In this document: positions 10,797 through 18,702 of the stretch, in pieces
Position numbering within the stretch: the first letter of the stretch is position 1
Layout of the letters: each line of letters starts with the position of its first letter
Source of the DNA: Streptomyces avicenniae
GTDB lineage: Bacteria; Actinomycetota; Actinomycetes; Streptomycetales; Streptomycetaceae
DNA length: 64,000 nt
Direction: 5' to 3'
Assembly (NCBI RefSeq): GCF_000719135.1
Contig: NZ_JOEK01000005.1
Span: 62,001-126,000, forward strand
The notes under the pieces: model-generated
Databases searched by the model: none
What the model was told of the DNA's origin: nothing
Seen by the model: the letters and a program-made list of their open reading frames with translations, nothing else
Made by a program: the position numbers and the translations under genes

Positions 10797-11476
10797 CAGG
10801 CGTCGCTCCCTTCGGGCGTCTTGTCGAGCGCGACCGTGGCGGACGCGGTACGGGCGGCCACGAAGCGGTCGAAGGCGGCCTTGGTGAAGACGACGTCGTC
10901 GGAGTCGAGCACGTCGTACGTGTTCAGCTGACCCGGGTCGATGACGTGCACCTGGGGCAGGTTGCGCGCCGAGAGCCACGCGTTCTCGTCGGAGCGGTCG
11001 GCGACCAGCAGCAGCTTCTTGCGCTCGGTGATCTTCGCGAACAGGCCGCGGGCGGCCTTGGTCGAGACGGCACCATCGACGACGCCGGAGACGACGTGGA
11101 TGCGGTCGTGCCTGGCCCGGTCGGTGAGGGCGCCACGCAGGGCGGCGGCCTTCATCTTCTTCGGGGTCCGCTGCGTGTAGTCACGCGGCACGGGGCCGTG
11201 CACGACGCCACCGCCGGTGAACTGCGGCGCGCGGACGGAGCCCTGGCGGGCGCGGCCGGTGCCCTTCTGGCGGTACGGCTTCTTGCCACCACCGCGGACC
11301 TCGCCACGCGTCTTGGCCTTGTGCGTGCCCTGACGGGCGGCGGCCAGCTGCGCGACGACGACCTGGTGGATCAGCGGCACGCTGACCTGGGCGTCGAAGA
11401 TGTCCGTGGGAAGCTCCACCGTGCCGGTCTTGTCACCGGCCGGGGAGAGGATGTCAATGCTCTTCGGTGTACTCAT
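10796..11476 (-). CDS. rplD: 50S ribosomal protein L4
   Basis: Tunnel-lining protein of 226 residues; in E. coli it also represses the S10 operon by acting on the rpsJ leader. The globular domain and the long basic loop ([20 protein letters not shown] then [12 protein letters not shown]) are intact. It lies 8 nt after rplC. Whether L4 acts on the long rpsJ leader here cannot be told from sequence. Confidence 0.98.
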   Translation of the reverse strand: MSTPKSIDILSPAGDKTGTVELPTDIFDAQVSVPLIHQVVVAQLAAARQGTHKAKTRGEVRGGGKKPYRQKGTGRARQGSVRAPQFTGGGVVHGPVPRDYTQRTPKKMKAAALRGALTDRARHDRIHVVSGVVDGAVSTKAARGLFAKITERKKLLLVADRSDENAWLSARNLPQVHVIDPGQLNTYDVLDSDDVVFTKAAFDRFVAARTASATVALDKTPEGSDA

Positions 11477-11484
11477 GGCTCAAC

Positions 11485-12129
11485 TCACGCCCCCTTGGCC
11501 GCGGTGCGGACCAGGACGAGGCCGCCGTTGGGGCCGGGGACGGCGCCCTTGATGAGCAGCAGTCCCTTCTCCGCGTCAACGGCGTGGACGGTCAGGTTCT
11601 GGGTGGTGACGCGCTCGTTGCCCATACGGCCGGCCATGCGCAGGCCCTTGAACACGCGGCCGGGGGTGGCGCAGCCACCGATGGAGCCGGGCGAGCGGTG
11701 CTTGCGCTGCGTGCCGTGCGAGGAGCTGAGGCCCTTGAAGCCGTGACGCTTCATGACACCTGCGAAGCCCTTGCCCTTGCTCGTGCCGGTCACATCGACG
11801 CGGACGCCGGAGTCGAACACCTCGGCGGTGATCTCCTGGCCGAGGGTGTACTCGGCGGCGTCGGCGGTCCGCAGCTCGACCAGGTGGCGGCGCGGGGTGA
11901 CGTCGGCCTTGGCGAAGTGGCCCTTGAGGGGGCGGTTCACCTTGCGCGGGTCGATCTCGCCGAAGGCGATCTGCACGGCCTCGTAGCCGTCGCGGTCGTT
12001 GGAGCGCACCTGGGTGACGATGCAGGGTCCGGCCTTCACCACGGTCACCGGGACGACACGGTTGTTCTCGTCCCAGACCTGGGTCATGCCGAGCTTCTCG
12101 CCCAGGACACCCTTGATCTGCTTGGTCAT
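11485..12129 (-). CDS. rplC: 50S ribosomal protein L3
   Basis: Early-assembly protein reaching the peptidyl transferase centre. The start is the ATG at 12129 ([20 protein letters not shown]), giving 214 residues. The conserved loop [21 protein letters not shown] contains the Gln that is methylated in E. coli. It lies 16 nt after rpsJ. Confidence 0.97.
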   Translation of the reverse strand: MTKQIKGVLGEKLGMTQVWDENNRVVPVTVVKAGPCIVTQVRSNDRDGYEAVQIAFGEIDPRKVNRPLKGHFAKADVTPRRHLVELRTADAAEYTLGQEITAEVFDSGVRVDVTGTSKGKGFAGVMKRHGFKGLSSSHGTQRKHRSPGSIGGCATPGRVFKGLRMAGRMGNERVTTQNLTVHAVDAEKGLLLIKGAVPGPNGGLVLVRTAAKGA

Positions 12130-12145
12130 CTCTCTGCCCGGCCTC

Positions 12146-12454
12146 TCAGAGCTTGATCTCGATGTCAACGCCGGCCGGAAGGTCCAGGCGCATCAGCGAG
12201 TCAACGGTCTTGGGGGTCGGGTCGAGGATGTCGATCAGCCGCTTGTGCGTACGCATCTCGAAGTGCTCGCGCGAGTCCTTGTACTTGTGCGGCGACTTGA
12301 TGACGCAGTACACGTTCTTCTCCGTGGGCAGCGGCACCGGGCCCGCGACCGACGCACCCGTGCGGGTCACCGTCTCGACGATCTTCTTCGCCGAGTTGTC
12401 GATGACCTCGTGGTCGTAGGCCTTGAGCCGGATGCGGATCTTCTGTCCCGCCAT
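12146..12454 (-). CDS. rpsJ: 30S ribosomal protein S10
   Basis: Small-subunit head protein and NusE antitermination partner of NusG. The start is the ATG at 12454 ([19 protein letters not shown]), giving 102 residues. The open frame upstream is leader. This is the first gene of the S10-spc cluster. Its upstream region is almost 500 nt long and carries a hairpin element shared with the rpsL leader. Confidence 0.98.
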   Translation of the reverse strand: MAGQKIRIRLKAYDHEVIDNSAKKIVETVTRTGASVAGPVPLPTEKNVYCVIKSPHKYKDSREHFEMRTHKRLIDILDPTPKTVDSLMRLDLPAGVDIEIKL

Positions 12455-12951
12455 GGCTGGTTCGCAGTCCTGTCTCTTCTTCACGCTCTGGCAGCCCGGC
12501 GGCGTCCCTTCCCACCCCCGCTCCGACCCACGCGGTCGGGCGTGTCGTACTCACCTTCGGAACGTGCCACCTGGGGAATCACACCGCAGGGGGTTTCCTC
12601 CGTGAGGAGTGTGGGGAGAACATCCACCGGGTGCCTGGCCGGAGCCCCGCCCACGCTTCCCGGAAGATCCCGGTATTTCCGCCCCTGATCAGGGACGACG
12701 AATACAGTGGGACTCGCTTCCGGTCCTCCCGGCGGGAGGCGCGCAGCATCGGCTGCCAACCGAGCAACCTGGTCAGTGTGCCATACCGCCCGGCGCCGGG
12801 GCCAATCGGCCCAAGGATTCCGGCCCCACCTGGCACCCCGCCGCGTCCGCGCCCCTCCGTGCCTGCTATGTACTGCGCCCGGACCGCCGGGTGTTGGCGC
12901 CCGCCGCATGGACCACGCACGGCCCCCGCGTCAACCCCTCGTGACGTGAGT
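12455..12951 (-). promoter_or_regulatory. rpsJ (S10 operon) promoter and leader region
   Basis: Almost 500 nt without a protein gene lie between rpsJ and the symporter gene that ends at 12952. A possible promoter is at 12775-12805 on the minus strand, with TTGGCC, a long 19-nt spacer and CACACT. That would give a leader of about 310 nt, although the spacing is not ideal. Downstream are small inverted repeats around 12583-12612 and the shared hairpin element at 12523-12547. I see no convincing small gene in it. Confidence 0.5.
12523..12547 (-). promoter_or_regulatory. Leader hairpin element of rpsJ, shared with the rpsL leader
   Basis: On the minus strand CCGACC-GCGTG-GGTCGG forms a 6-bp stem with a 5-nt loop, preceded by a conserved CGACAC. 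24 of 25 positions match the element at 25433-25457. Its 3' edge is 68 nt before the rpsJ start codon. The function is unknown; cis-regulation of ribosomal protein synthesis is an inference. Confidence 0.65.
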
Positions 12952-14430
12952 TCACTCGCACCGGGCACCCGGCTCCGGCGCGTGGAGACGCAGGACCGCG
13001 CGCTCCGCCCACTCGGGCGGCGTCCCCCGCAGCGACACGGCGACCATGACGGCGAACGCGAACGGCACCGTCCACGCGGCCGGGTGCGCGAGCAGCACGA
13101 CGAGCCAGCCCGGCCCCGCGTCGGTGAGGAGTGACGCGAGCGCCGCGCCGGTGGCCGACACGACGCCCGCGGCGAGCCCCGCAGCCGCGCCCGTCGCCGT
13201 CAGCCCGCGCCACCAGATGCCGAGGACGAGCAGCGGGCAGAACGTCGAGGCCGCCACGGCGAACGCCCACCCCACGGCGACGTTGATGTCCACGGCGCGG
13301 GCGGGCAGCGACAGCAGCACGGCGACGAGCGCCCCGCCCGCCACCGCGCCGCGCAGCCGGGGCACGCTGGCGCGCGACAGGTCGTGCGACAGGCCGCCGG
13401 CCAGCGCCATCAGCAGCCCGGACGAGGTGGACAGGAAGGCGGCGAAGGCGCCCGTGGCGACCAGCGCGGTCAGCAGCGCGCCCCAGGTGCCGGGGACGAT
13501 CTCGCCCGGCAGGACGATGGTCACGGTGTCGGTGTCCCCGCCGTCCCCGAGCCCGGGCGTGAACACCCGGCCGAGCAGCCCGTAGGCGGCGGGGAAGAGG
13601 TAGAAGAGGCCGAGCAGCACGATCACGCCGACCGCGACCCGGCGCGCGGTCCAGGCGGTGGCGCTGGTGTGGAAGCGCATGATGACGTGCGGCAGCCCGG
13701 CGGCGCCCAGCGTGGTGGCGAGCAGCACGGACCAGGTCGCGAGCAGCGGATGGCCCGCGTCCTCGACGTCGAGCAGCGGGCGGCTCCACGTGCTCGGGTC
13801 CACGCGCAGCGCCGCCTCCCGCGCGTCCTCGCCTGCGTGCACGACGAGGAAGACGGCGGGCACGGCGATGAACAGCAGCTTCACCAGGTAGTGGAACCCC
13901 TGGACGTACGTCGCCGAGCGCATGCCCCCGGCGGCGATGGAGACGGTGACGACGGCGCCCGCGAGGACGACGCCGACCCAGTACGGGGTGCCGCTCACCA
14001 GGTGCAGCACCATGCCCGCGCCCTTGAACTGCGGCACCAGGTAGAGCCACATGATCACCAGCACGATGACGGCGCACAGCTTCCTGATCGCCTGCGACCC
14101 GAGCCGGTAGTCGGCGAAGTCGGGCACGGTGTACGCGCCCGAGCGGCGCATGGGCCCGGCCACCAGCGCGGCGACCACGACGTACCCGGCGGTGAAGCCG
14201 ACCGCATACCACAGGCTGCCGATGCCGTCCTTCAGCATCAGCCCGGCGAGCCCGAGGACGGAGGCGGCCGAGACGTACTCCCCCGCGATCGCCATGGCGT
14301 TCCAGCCGGGCGCGACGCCCTGGGAGGCGACCAGGAAGTCGGGCGTGGTGGAGCGGGTGGCGCGTACGCCGTAGACGCCGATGGCCATGCTGGCGACGAC
14401 CAGCAGCCCGATCGCCAGCAGTCCGGTCAC
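12952..14430 (-). CDS. Sodium:solute symporter family protein (acetate/monocarboxylate type)
   Basis: Integral membrane transporter of 492 residues with about 13 hydrophobic segments. It has the SSS hallmarks FLVASQGVAPGWNAMAIAGEYVSAASVLG near the N-terminus (in pieces) and GLPHVIMRF in the middle. The closest recognised relatives are the ActP/MctC acetate and monocarboxylate carriers. The GTG start overlaps the stop of the small membrane protein upstream by four bases (GTGA). It is the last gene of a four-gene operon, histidine kinase - LytTR regulator - small membrane protein - symporter, so it is probably the output of that two-component system. The substrate is not determined. Confidence 0.88.
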   Translation of the reverse strand: MTGLLAIGLLVVASMAIGVYGVRATRSTTPDFLVASQGVAPGWNAMAIAGEYVSAASVLGLAGLMLKDGIGSLWYAVGFTAGYVVVAALVAGPMRRSGAYTVPDFADYRLGSQAIRKLCAVIVLVIMWLYLVPQFKGAGMVLHLVSGTPYWVGVVLAGAVVTVSIAAGGMRSATYVQGFHYLVKLLFIAVPAVFLVVHAGEDAREAALRVDPSTWSRPLLDVEDAGHPLLATWSVLLATTLGAAGLPHVIMRFHTSATAWTARRVAVGVIVLLGLFYLFPAAYGLLGRVFTPGLGDGGDTDTVTIVLPGEIVPGTWGALLTALVATGAFAAFLSTSSGLLMALAGGLSHDLSRASVPRLRGAVAGGALVAVLLSLPARAVDINVAVGWAFAVAASTFCPLLVLGIWWRGLTATGAAAGLAAGVVSATGAALASLLTDAGPGWLVVLLAHPAAWTVPFAFAVMVAVSLRGTPPEWAERAVLRLHAPEPGARCE

Positions 14431-14804
14431 GGCTCCCGCCGCCCCCGTTCGGCGCGCTCCGCGGCCCGTACGTGCGTGACGGCGAGCACGAGCAGCAGCG
14501 GGTAGCCCGCGGCCATCAGCAGCAGCCAGGACGCGGGGAAGCCGAGGACCGTGACGCGGTCGAGCGCGGGCAGGGCGGCGAGGAGGCCGCTGAGGCCGAG
14601 CAGCAGGGCGCCGAGCAGCCCGAGCGTGCGCAGCGCGAGGCGGCGCTGCCGCAGGAAGAGGGCGCGCGCCGCCTCGACGGCCTGCTCGTCGTCCGCGCCC
14701 TGCTGCGGCGGCGGCAGGAGGTGCTGGGCGGGGCGGTGGCGGCGGGTGAGGGCGATGCGGGTCTGCGGGCTGGTGACGCGGACGCGGCGCGGGCCGCCGC
14801 TCAC
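14427..14804 (-). CDS. Small two-helix membrane protein partnered with the symporter
   Basis: This 125-residue protein has a basic N-terminal cytosolic part (about residues 1-55) and then two hydrophobic segments at about 60-80 and 87-110. It ends in a charged tail. Size, topology and position directly before a sodium:solute symporter resemble the DUF485/YjcH-like partners of acetate symporters, but sequence similarity to DUF485 is not obvious to me. The GTG start overlaps the response-regulator stop by four bases. A role as symporter accessory subunit is inferred from context only. Confidence 0.7.
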   Translation of the reverse strand: MSGGPRRVRVTSPQTRIALTRRHRPAQHLLPPPQQGADDEQAVEAARALFLRQRRLALRTLGLLGALLLGLSGLLAALPALDRVTVLGFPASWLLLMAAGYPLLLVLAVTHVRAAERAERGRREP

Positions 14805-15535
14805 CTGGCGGCGTCCCGTACGGCGGCCATCAGCCGTTCCTTGAGCGCGCGGGCGTGGCGGCGGCTGACGGGGACCTCCCCGGCGGGCACGCGGGCGAGG
14901 AGCCCGGCCGAGCTGGTGGCGCGCAGGTCGCTGACCCAGTGGACGGCGACGAGGTAGCCGCGGTGCGCGCGGACGAAACCGGCCGGGCCCCAGACCTCCT
15001 CCAGGTGCGCCAGGGACAGGCGGACGAGGTGGCTGTCCCGGTCGGTGTGCAGCCGGACGTAGTCGCCGTGCGCCTCGGCGTACTGCACGTCGTCGCGGCG
15101 GACGAAGACGGTGTGCCGTCCCGTCTCGACCTGGACGACGGCGAGTTCGTCGGGCGGCGCCGGTGCGGCGGCCCGTGGCGCGGCGACGCGGGCGACGGCC
15201 TCGGCGAGCCGCTCGGGGCGTACGGGCTTCAGCAGGTAGTCGGTGGCGCCCATGCCGGTGGCCTCGGCGGCGTGCCGTTCCGACGCGGTGACGAAGACGA
15301 TGGCGGGCGGCCTGGACAGCATCCGCAGGACGCGGGCGACGGCCATGCCGTCGAGTCCCGGCATGGAGATGTCGAGGAAGACGGCGTCGAAGCTGCCGGT
15401 GCCCAGCAGCCGTACGGCCGCCTCCCCGCCGTCCGCCTCGCGCACGGTCACGGGCTCGGGCAGGCCGGTGAGCATGCGGGCCAGCTCCTGGCGGGTGGAG
15501 GTCTCGTCCTCGACGACGAGCACGCGCAGGCTCAT
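14801..15535 (-). CDS. LytTR-family response regulator
   Basis: DNA-binding response regulator of 244 residues. The receiver domain spans residues 1-120, with the acidic pair at 10-11, phospho-accepting Asp55 (FLDISMPG), the Thr in VTASE and the Lys in LLKPV. A LytTR DNA-binding domain follows at about 130-240 (VFVRRDDVQYAEAHGDYVRLHT). The start is the ATG at 15535, which overlaps the kinase stop by four bases. The frame is open further upstream but lies in the kinase gene. By analogy with the LytS/LytTR pairs BtsSR and YpdAB, it probably activates transport genes, here the symporter in its own operon. Confidence 0.9.
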   Translation of the reverse strand: MSLRVLVVEDETSTRQELARMLTGLPEPVTVREADGGEAAVRLLGTGSFDAVFLDISMPGLDGMAVARVLRMLSRPPAIVFVTASERHAAEATGMGATDYLLKPVRPERLAEAVARVAAPRAAAPAPPDELAVVQVETGRHTVFVRRDDVQYAEAHGDYVRLHTDRDSHLVRLSLAHLEEVWGPAGFVRAHRGYLVAVHWVSDLRATSSAGLLARVPAGEVPVSRRHARALKERLMAAVRDAAR

Positions 15536-16602
15536 GGGGCCGTCACCCCGCGCATGAAGCGGGGCACGCGGATCACGGCCTTGGTGCCCGCGCCTGGCGC
15601 CGTCTCGATGACGAGGCCGTGCTCGGGCCCGTAGACGGTCCGCAGGCGCTGATCGACGTTGGCGAGGCCGACGCGGCGGGCGGGCGGTCCGCTGCCCGCG
15701 AGGATGGCGCGGGCCAGCGCCGGGTCCATGCCGACGCCGTCGTCCTCCACCTCGATGACGCACAGCGGGCCCTCGCCGAACCCGGAGACGCTGATCGAGC
15801 CCGGCCCCGGCTTGGGTTCGAGGCCGTGGCGGACGGCGTTCTCCACGAGCGGCTGGACGACGAGGAACGGGATCGCGACCGGCAGCACCTCGGGCGCCAT
15901 CCGCACGGACAGCTCCATGCGGTCGTCGAAGCGGGCGCGTTGCAGTTCCAGGTAGGTCTGGATGGCCTGGAGTTCGTCGGCGACGGTGGCGTAGTCGCCC
16001 TTGGCGGAGAAGCTGTAGCGCAGGTAGTCGGAGAAGTCGCCGAGGAGGGTACGGGCGCGGTCGGGGTCGGTGCGGATGCGGGCGCCGATGACGGCGAGGG
16101 CGTTGTGCAGGAAGTGCGGCGATATCTGCGCGCGCAGGGTGCGCAGGTCGGCCTGCGCGATCCGGCCCCTGGCGCGGCGCAGGGCCGCGTGGTCGAGGGA
16201 GCGGGCGACGAGCCCGGCGGCGGCGGTGAGTTCGGGGCCGCCGCCGCTGTCGGTGACGAGGGCGCCGGACAGTTCGCCCGCGACGGTCAGGGGTTCGGCG
16301 GACCAGGGCGGGTCGTGGGCGGGGCCGCCGTCCTCGTAGGCGCGCGCGAGGAGCGCGGCGAGCGCGGCGGGGGCGGGGGGCGGGCCCGCGACGGCGACGG
16401 GGCGGCCGTCGAGGTCGGCGAGGACGACGGTGCCCGCGGCGAGCAGCCGCCGCAGCCGCCGGGCGGCGGCCGGGGCGCCGCGGCCCGCGAGGCCGTCGCG
16501 CAGGTCGGCGTCGAGGTCCTGGACGAGGGCGAGCAGGCGCACGGTCTGGCGCGACCCGGCCTCGGTGCCGTCGTCGCGCCGCGTCCGTATGCGCTCCAGC
16601 AT
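15532..16602 (-). CDS. Cytosolic LytS-type sensor histidine kinase
   Basis: This 356-residue kinase has a His_kinase domain with phospho-acceptor His163 in ISPHFLHNAL, an N-box at PLVENAVRHGLEPKP (about 251-265) and G boxes DDGVGM (288-293) and VGLANVDQRL (311-320). Unlike classical LytS it has no membrane segments. Residues 50-140 look like a degenerate GAF-type sensory domain, so the signal is probably cytoplasmic. It is first in the kinase - regulator - membrane protein - symporter operon. The exact ligand is unknown; a carboxylate such as pyruvate would fit the known LytS/LytTR systems that control carboxylate uptake. Confidence 0.88.
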   Translation of the reverse strand: MLERIRTRRDDGTEAGSRQTVRLLALVQDLDADLRDGLAGRGAPAAARRLRRLLAAGTVVLADLDGRPVAVAGPPPAPAALAALLARAYEDGGPAHDPPWSAEPLTVAGELSGALVTDSGGGPELTAAAGLVARSLDHAALRRARGRIAQADLRTLRAQISPHFLHNALAVIGARIRTDPDRARTLLGDFSDYLRYSFSAKGDYATVADELQAIQTYLELQRARFDDRMELSVRMAPEVLPVAIPFLVVQPLVENAVRHGLEPKPGPGSISVSGFGEGPLCVIEVEDDGVGMDPALARAILAGSGPPARRVGLANVDQRLRTVYGPEHGLVIETAPGAGTKAVIRVPRFMRGVTAP

Positions 16603-16684
16603 GGCCCGACCGTAGCCGAGTGCGGCGGCGGCCAGTAGGCCCCTGACCGCACGCCCTTCCGCGCCCCGGCTCCGCGCGGTGCGC

Positions 16685-17779
16685 TCAGCCGTCGGCTCCC
16701 GGCCCGCCGGGCTCGGCGTCCCGGGCGTCGGCGGCGGGCAGCCCGGCCCGTTCGCGTGCCTCCCGCGCCTCGACCTCGTGCAGCGGCGGGTGGATGCCGG
16801 TGGGGCCGTACGGATCGACGTCGGAGGGCCGGGGCGGTTCGGGACCGTCCGGGCCGACGCGCATCAGGCGCTCGACGCGGATGACCTGGAAGTGGCGGCC
16901 CAGGACCTCGACCGAGAAGCGCGGCGGCCCGGCGCGGAACGCCTCGGCGGCGGACGCGTAGGAGGCGGCGTCGCCCGGGGAGAGGTCACGCTCCAGCTCG
17001 GGGAGGAACGCGGAGAGGTAGTTGTACAGCGTCGCGCGGGCCTCGGACGGGGTGGCCTGGAGCCCGGCCATCGGCTCCCAGGAGCCGGTCTTCCGCTCGG
17101 CGAAGGTGAAGGCGGCGGGGAGGAGCACGACGCCCGGGTGGCTGGTGAGCGCTTCCCTGGAGTCCTCCCTGACCGGGGCGGGGATGCGTTCCGCCTGGTA
17201 GTGGAGGGTGAGCAGCTCCATGCGCTGGATGCTCTCCATGACGCTGGTGGGGCTGCCGTGGTCCACGACGAAGCCCTTGGTCCTGTTCTCCGCGTCCCGG
17301 CCGCGGCGGCGGTCGCCGATGTCGCGGCCCGGGTCGTCGGGGTCGGTGGGGCGGGGGCCCTCGATGCCGTCCTCGCCGACGCGGGCGAACTCGTCGGCGC
17401 GCACGACGCGGTAGCGCGCGTCGCCGACCGTCAGTTCGTCCACCGGTTCCGTCTCCAGCCGGGCGACGGCGGCGAGCAGGTGCTCGCGCAGCGGGTCACC
17501 GGCGGCCGTCTCGTCCTTCGCCGTGAACCACAGGTGCGAGTTGAGCCCGTCCCGCGAGTGCTGGGGGAAGCCGTCGGACACGTCGCTGAGCAGCCGCCAG
17601 CCCGGTCCGTCCTCGGGGGTCTGGACCGCGTACCCGAAGACGGGCCCGCGCAGGACGACGTGGGGATAACGCTCGGCGGCCTGAAGCGCGTCCTGTTCGG
17701 TGACCTCCGAGACGGGATCGTCCCGGTGGGTCACCCGGAAGGTCAGGTGGCGCTGCGAGTTCTTCCGGTAATCCTTCAT
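16685..17779 (-). CDS. DUF5954-like protein of unknown function
   Basis: A soluble 364-residue acidic protein beginning MKDYRKNSQRHLTFRVTHRDDPVSEVTEQDALQAAERYP. I recognise it as resembling the Streptomycetaceae-restricted DUF5954 group, with moderate confidence. There is no signal peptide, membrane segment or catalytic motif that I can identify. The C-terminal 40 residues are Pro/Ala/Gly-rich and probably disordered. It stands alone between the two-component operon and a reductase gene on the same strand. No function can be assigned. Confidence 0.75.
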   Translation of the reverse strand: MKDYRKNSQRHLTFRVTHRDDPVSEVTEQDALQAAERYPHVVLRGPVFGYAVQTPEDGPGWRLLSDVSDGFPQHSRDGLNSHLWFTAKDETAAGDPLREHLLAAVARLETEPVDELTVGDARYRVVRADEFARVGEDGIEGPRPTDPDDPGRDIGDRRRGRDAENRTKGFVVDHGSPTSVMESIQRMELLTLHYQAERIPAPVREDSREALTSHPGVVLLPAAFTFAERKTGSWEPMAGLQATPSEARATLYNYLSAFLPELERDLSPGDAASYASAAEAFRAGPPRFSVEVLGRHFQVIRVERLMRVGPDGPEPPRPSDVDPYGPTGIHPPLHEVEAREARERAGLPAADARDAEPGGPGADG

Positions 17780-17866
17780 GCGCCCAGTGTGACGGGAGCC
17801 GGGGCTACGTTGCCCCCGTATTCACGCTCTTCACACCCGCGCGCACCAACGGGACAGATCCCATGC

Positions 17867-18520
17867 TCAATACCCCACGGTGAAACGCTCCTTGAGGTGC
17901 GCGGGGCGCTCGATTTCGTCCACAAGTGCGACGGCGTAATCCTCGGTCGAGATCTGGCTGACGCCCGCCGCGTCGGCGATCAGCTCGTCGCGACCGGTCC
18001 GGTAGACGCCGGTCCTGGTGCCGGGCGCGATCGACGCGGCGGGGCTGAGGCTCGTCCAGTTCAGCGCGCCGGTGATCCCGCGCAGGTACGCCAGCGCGTC
18101 GCCGTGCGCGTGCATGATCTGGAGGACGTCCTCGGGCAGGCCCTCCGCGTCCCACACCTGGCGGCCGTCCGGGGTGCGCAGCGACCCGGCGCCGCCGACC
18201 ATGATCAGCCGCGGCGCCCGCTCGCCCAGCGCGTGCAGACCGGCGGCCAGCGACTCGGCCGACGGCTCGATGAGCGCCGCGTGCCCGGGGCCGTCCACGC
18301 CGCCGACGGCGCTGACGACGACGTCCGCGTGCTGCCCCACGGCGCTCACGGACGCGGGGTCGAGGACGTCCCCGATCCGCACGGTGAGCCGGTCGTGCGT
18401 GTCGGTGAACGTGGCGGGGTCGCGCACGACGGCGACGACCGTGTGCCCCCGGTCCAGTGCCTCCCGCACGACGTCGCGGCCGATGGTCCCGTTCGCTCCG
18501 AAGACGGCGATGGTCGCCAC
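17867..18520 (-). CDS. NAD(P)-binding reductase, NmrA/SDR-like
   Basis: Rossmann-fold protein of 217 residues. The dinucleotide loop is FGANGTIG near the N-terminus, and DVVVSAVGG and LIMVGGAGSL follow as in atypical SDR/NmrA-type proteins (YwnB/BVR-B-like). The GTG at 18520 is chosen because GGGAG lies 7 nt before it. No Tyr-x3-Lys catalytic pair is evident, so it may be a sensor or flavin/biliverdin-type reductase and not a classical dehydrogenase. It is probably monocistronic. Confidence 0.8.
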   Translation of the reverse strand: MATIAVFGANGTIGRDVVREALDRGHTVVAVVRDPATFTDTHDRLTVRIGDVLDPASVSAVGQHADVVVSAVGGVDGPGHAALIEPSAESLAAGLHALGERAPRLIMVGGAGSLRTPDGRQVWDAEGLPEDVLQIMHAHGDALAYLRGITGALNWTSLSPAASIAPGTRTGVYRTGRDELIADAAGVSQISTEDYAVALVDEIERPAHLKERFTVGY

Positions 18521-18610
18521 GTCACTGCTCCCTGGGGGTCGGGGGCGCCCGCCCGCCGGACGCCCGTCCAGGAGCAGCCTGCCACCGCGGCGCCGCCGTG
18601 GCGTGGAGGC

Positions 18611-18648
18611 GCCCGGGGCCTCGGGTGGGGAAACGCGAGGCCCCGGGC
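18611..18648 (-). terminator. Terminator hairpin of the DUF485-symporter operon
   Basis: A 13-bp perfect stem (18611-18623 with 18636-18648) and a 12-nt loop lie 54 nt after the symporter stop at 18703, before the reductase gene on the same strand. Confidence 0.8.
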
Positions 18649-18702
18649 AGGGGAGGATGGTCGTGGGGAGCGACCGTGGCGGGCGGCGTGGCGCCGCGCG
18701 GC

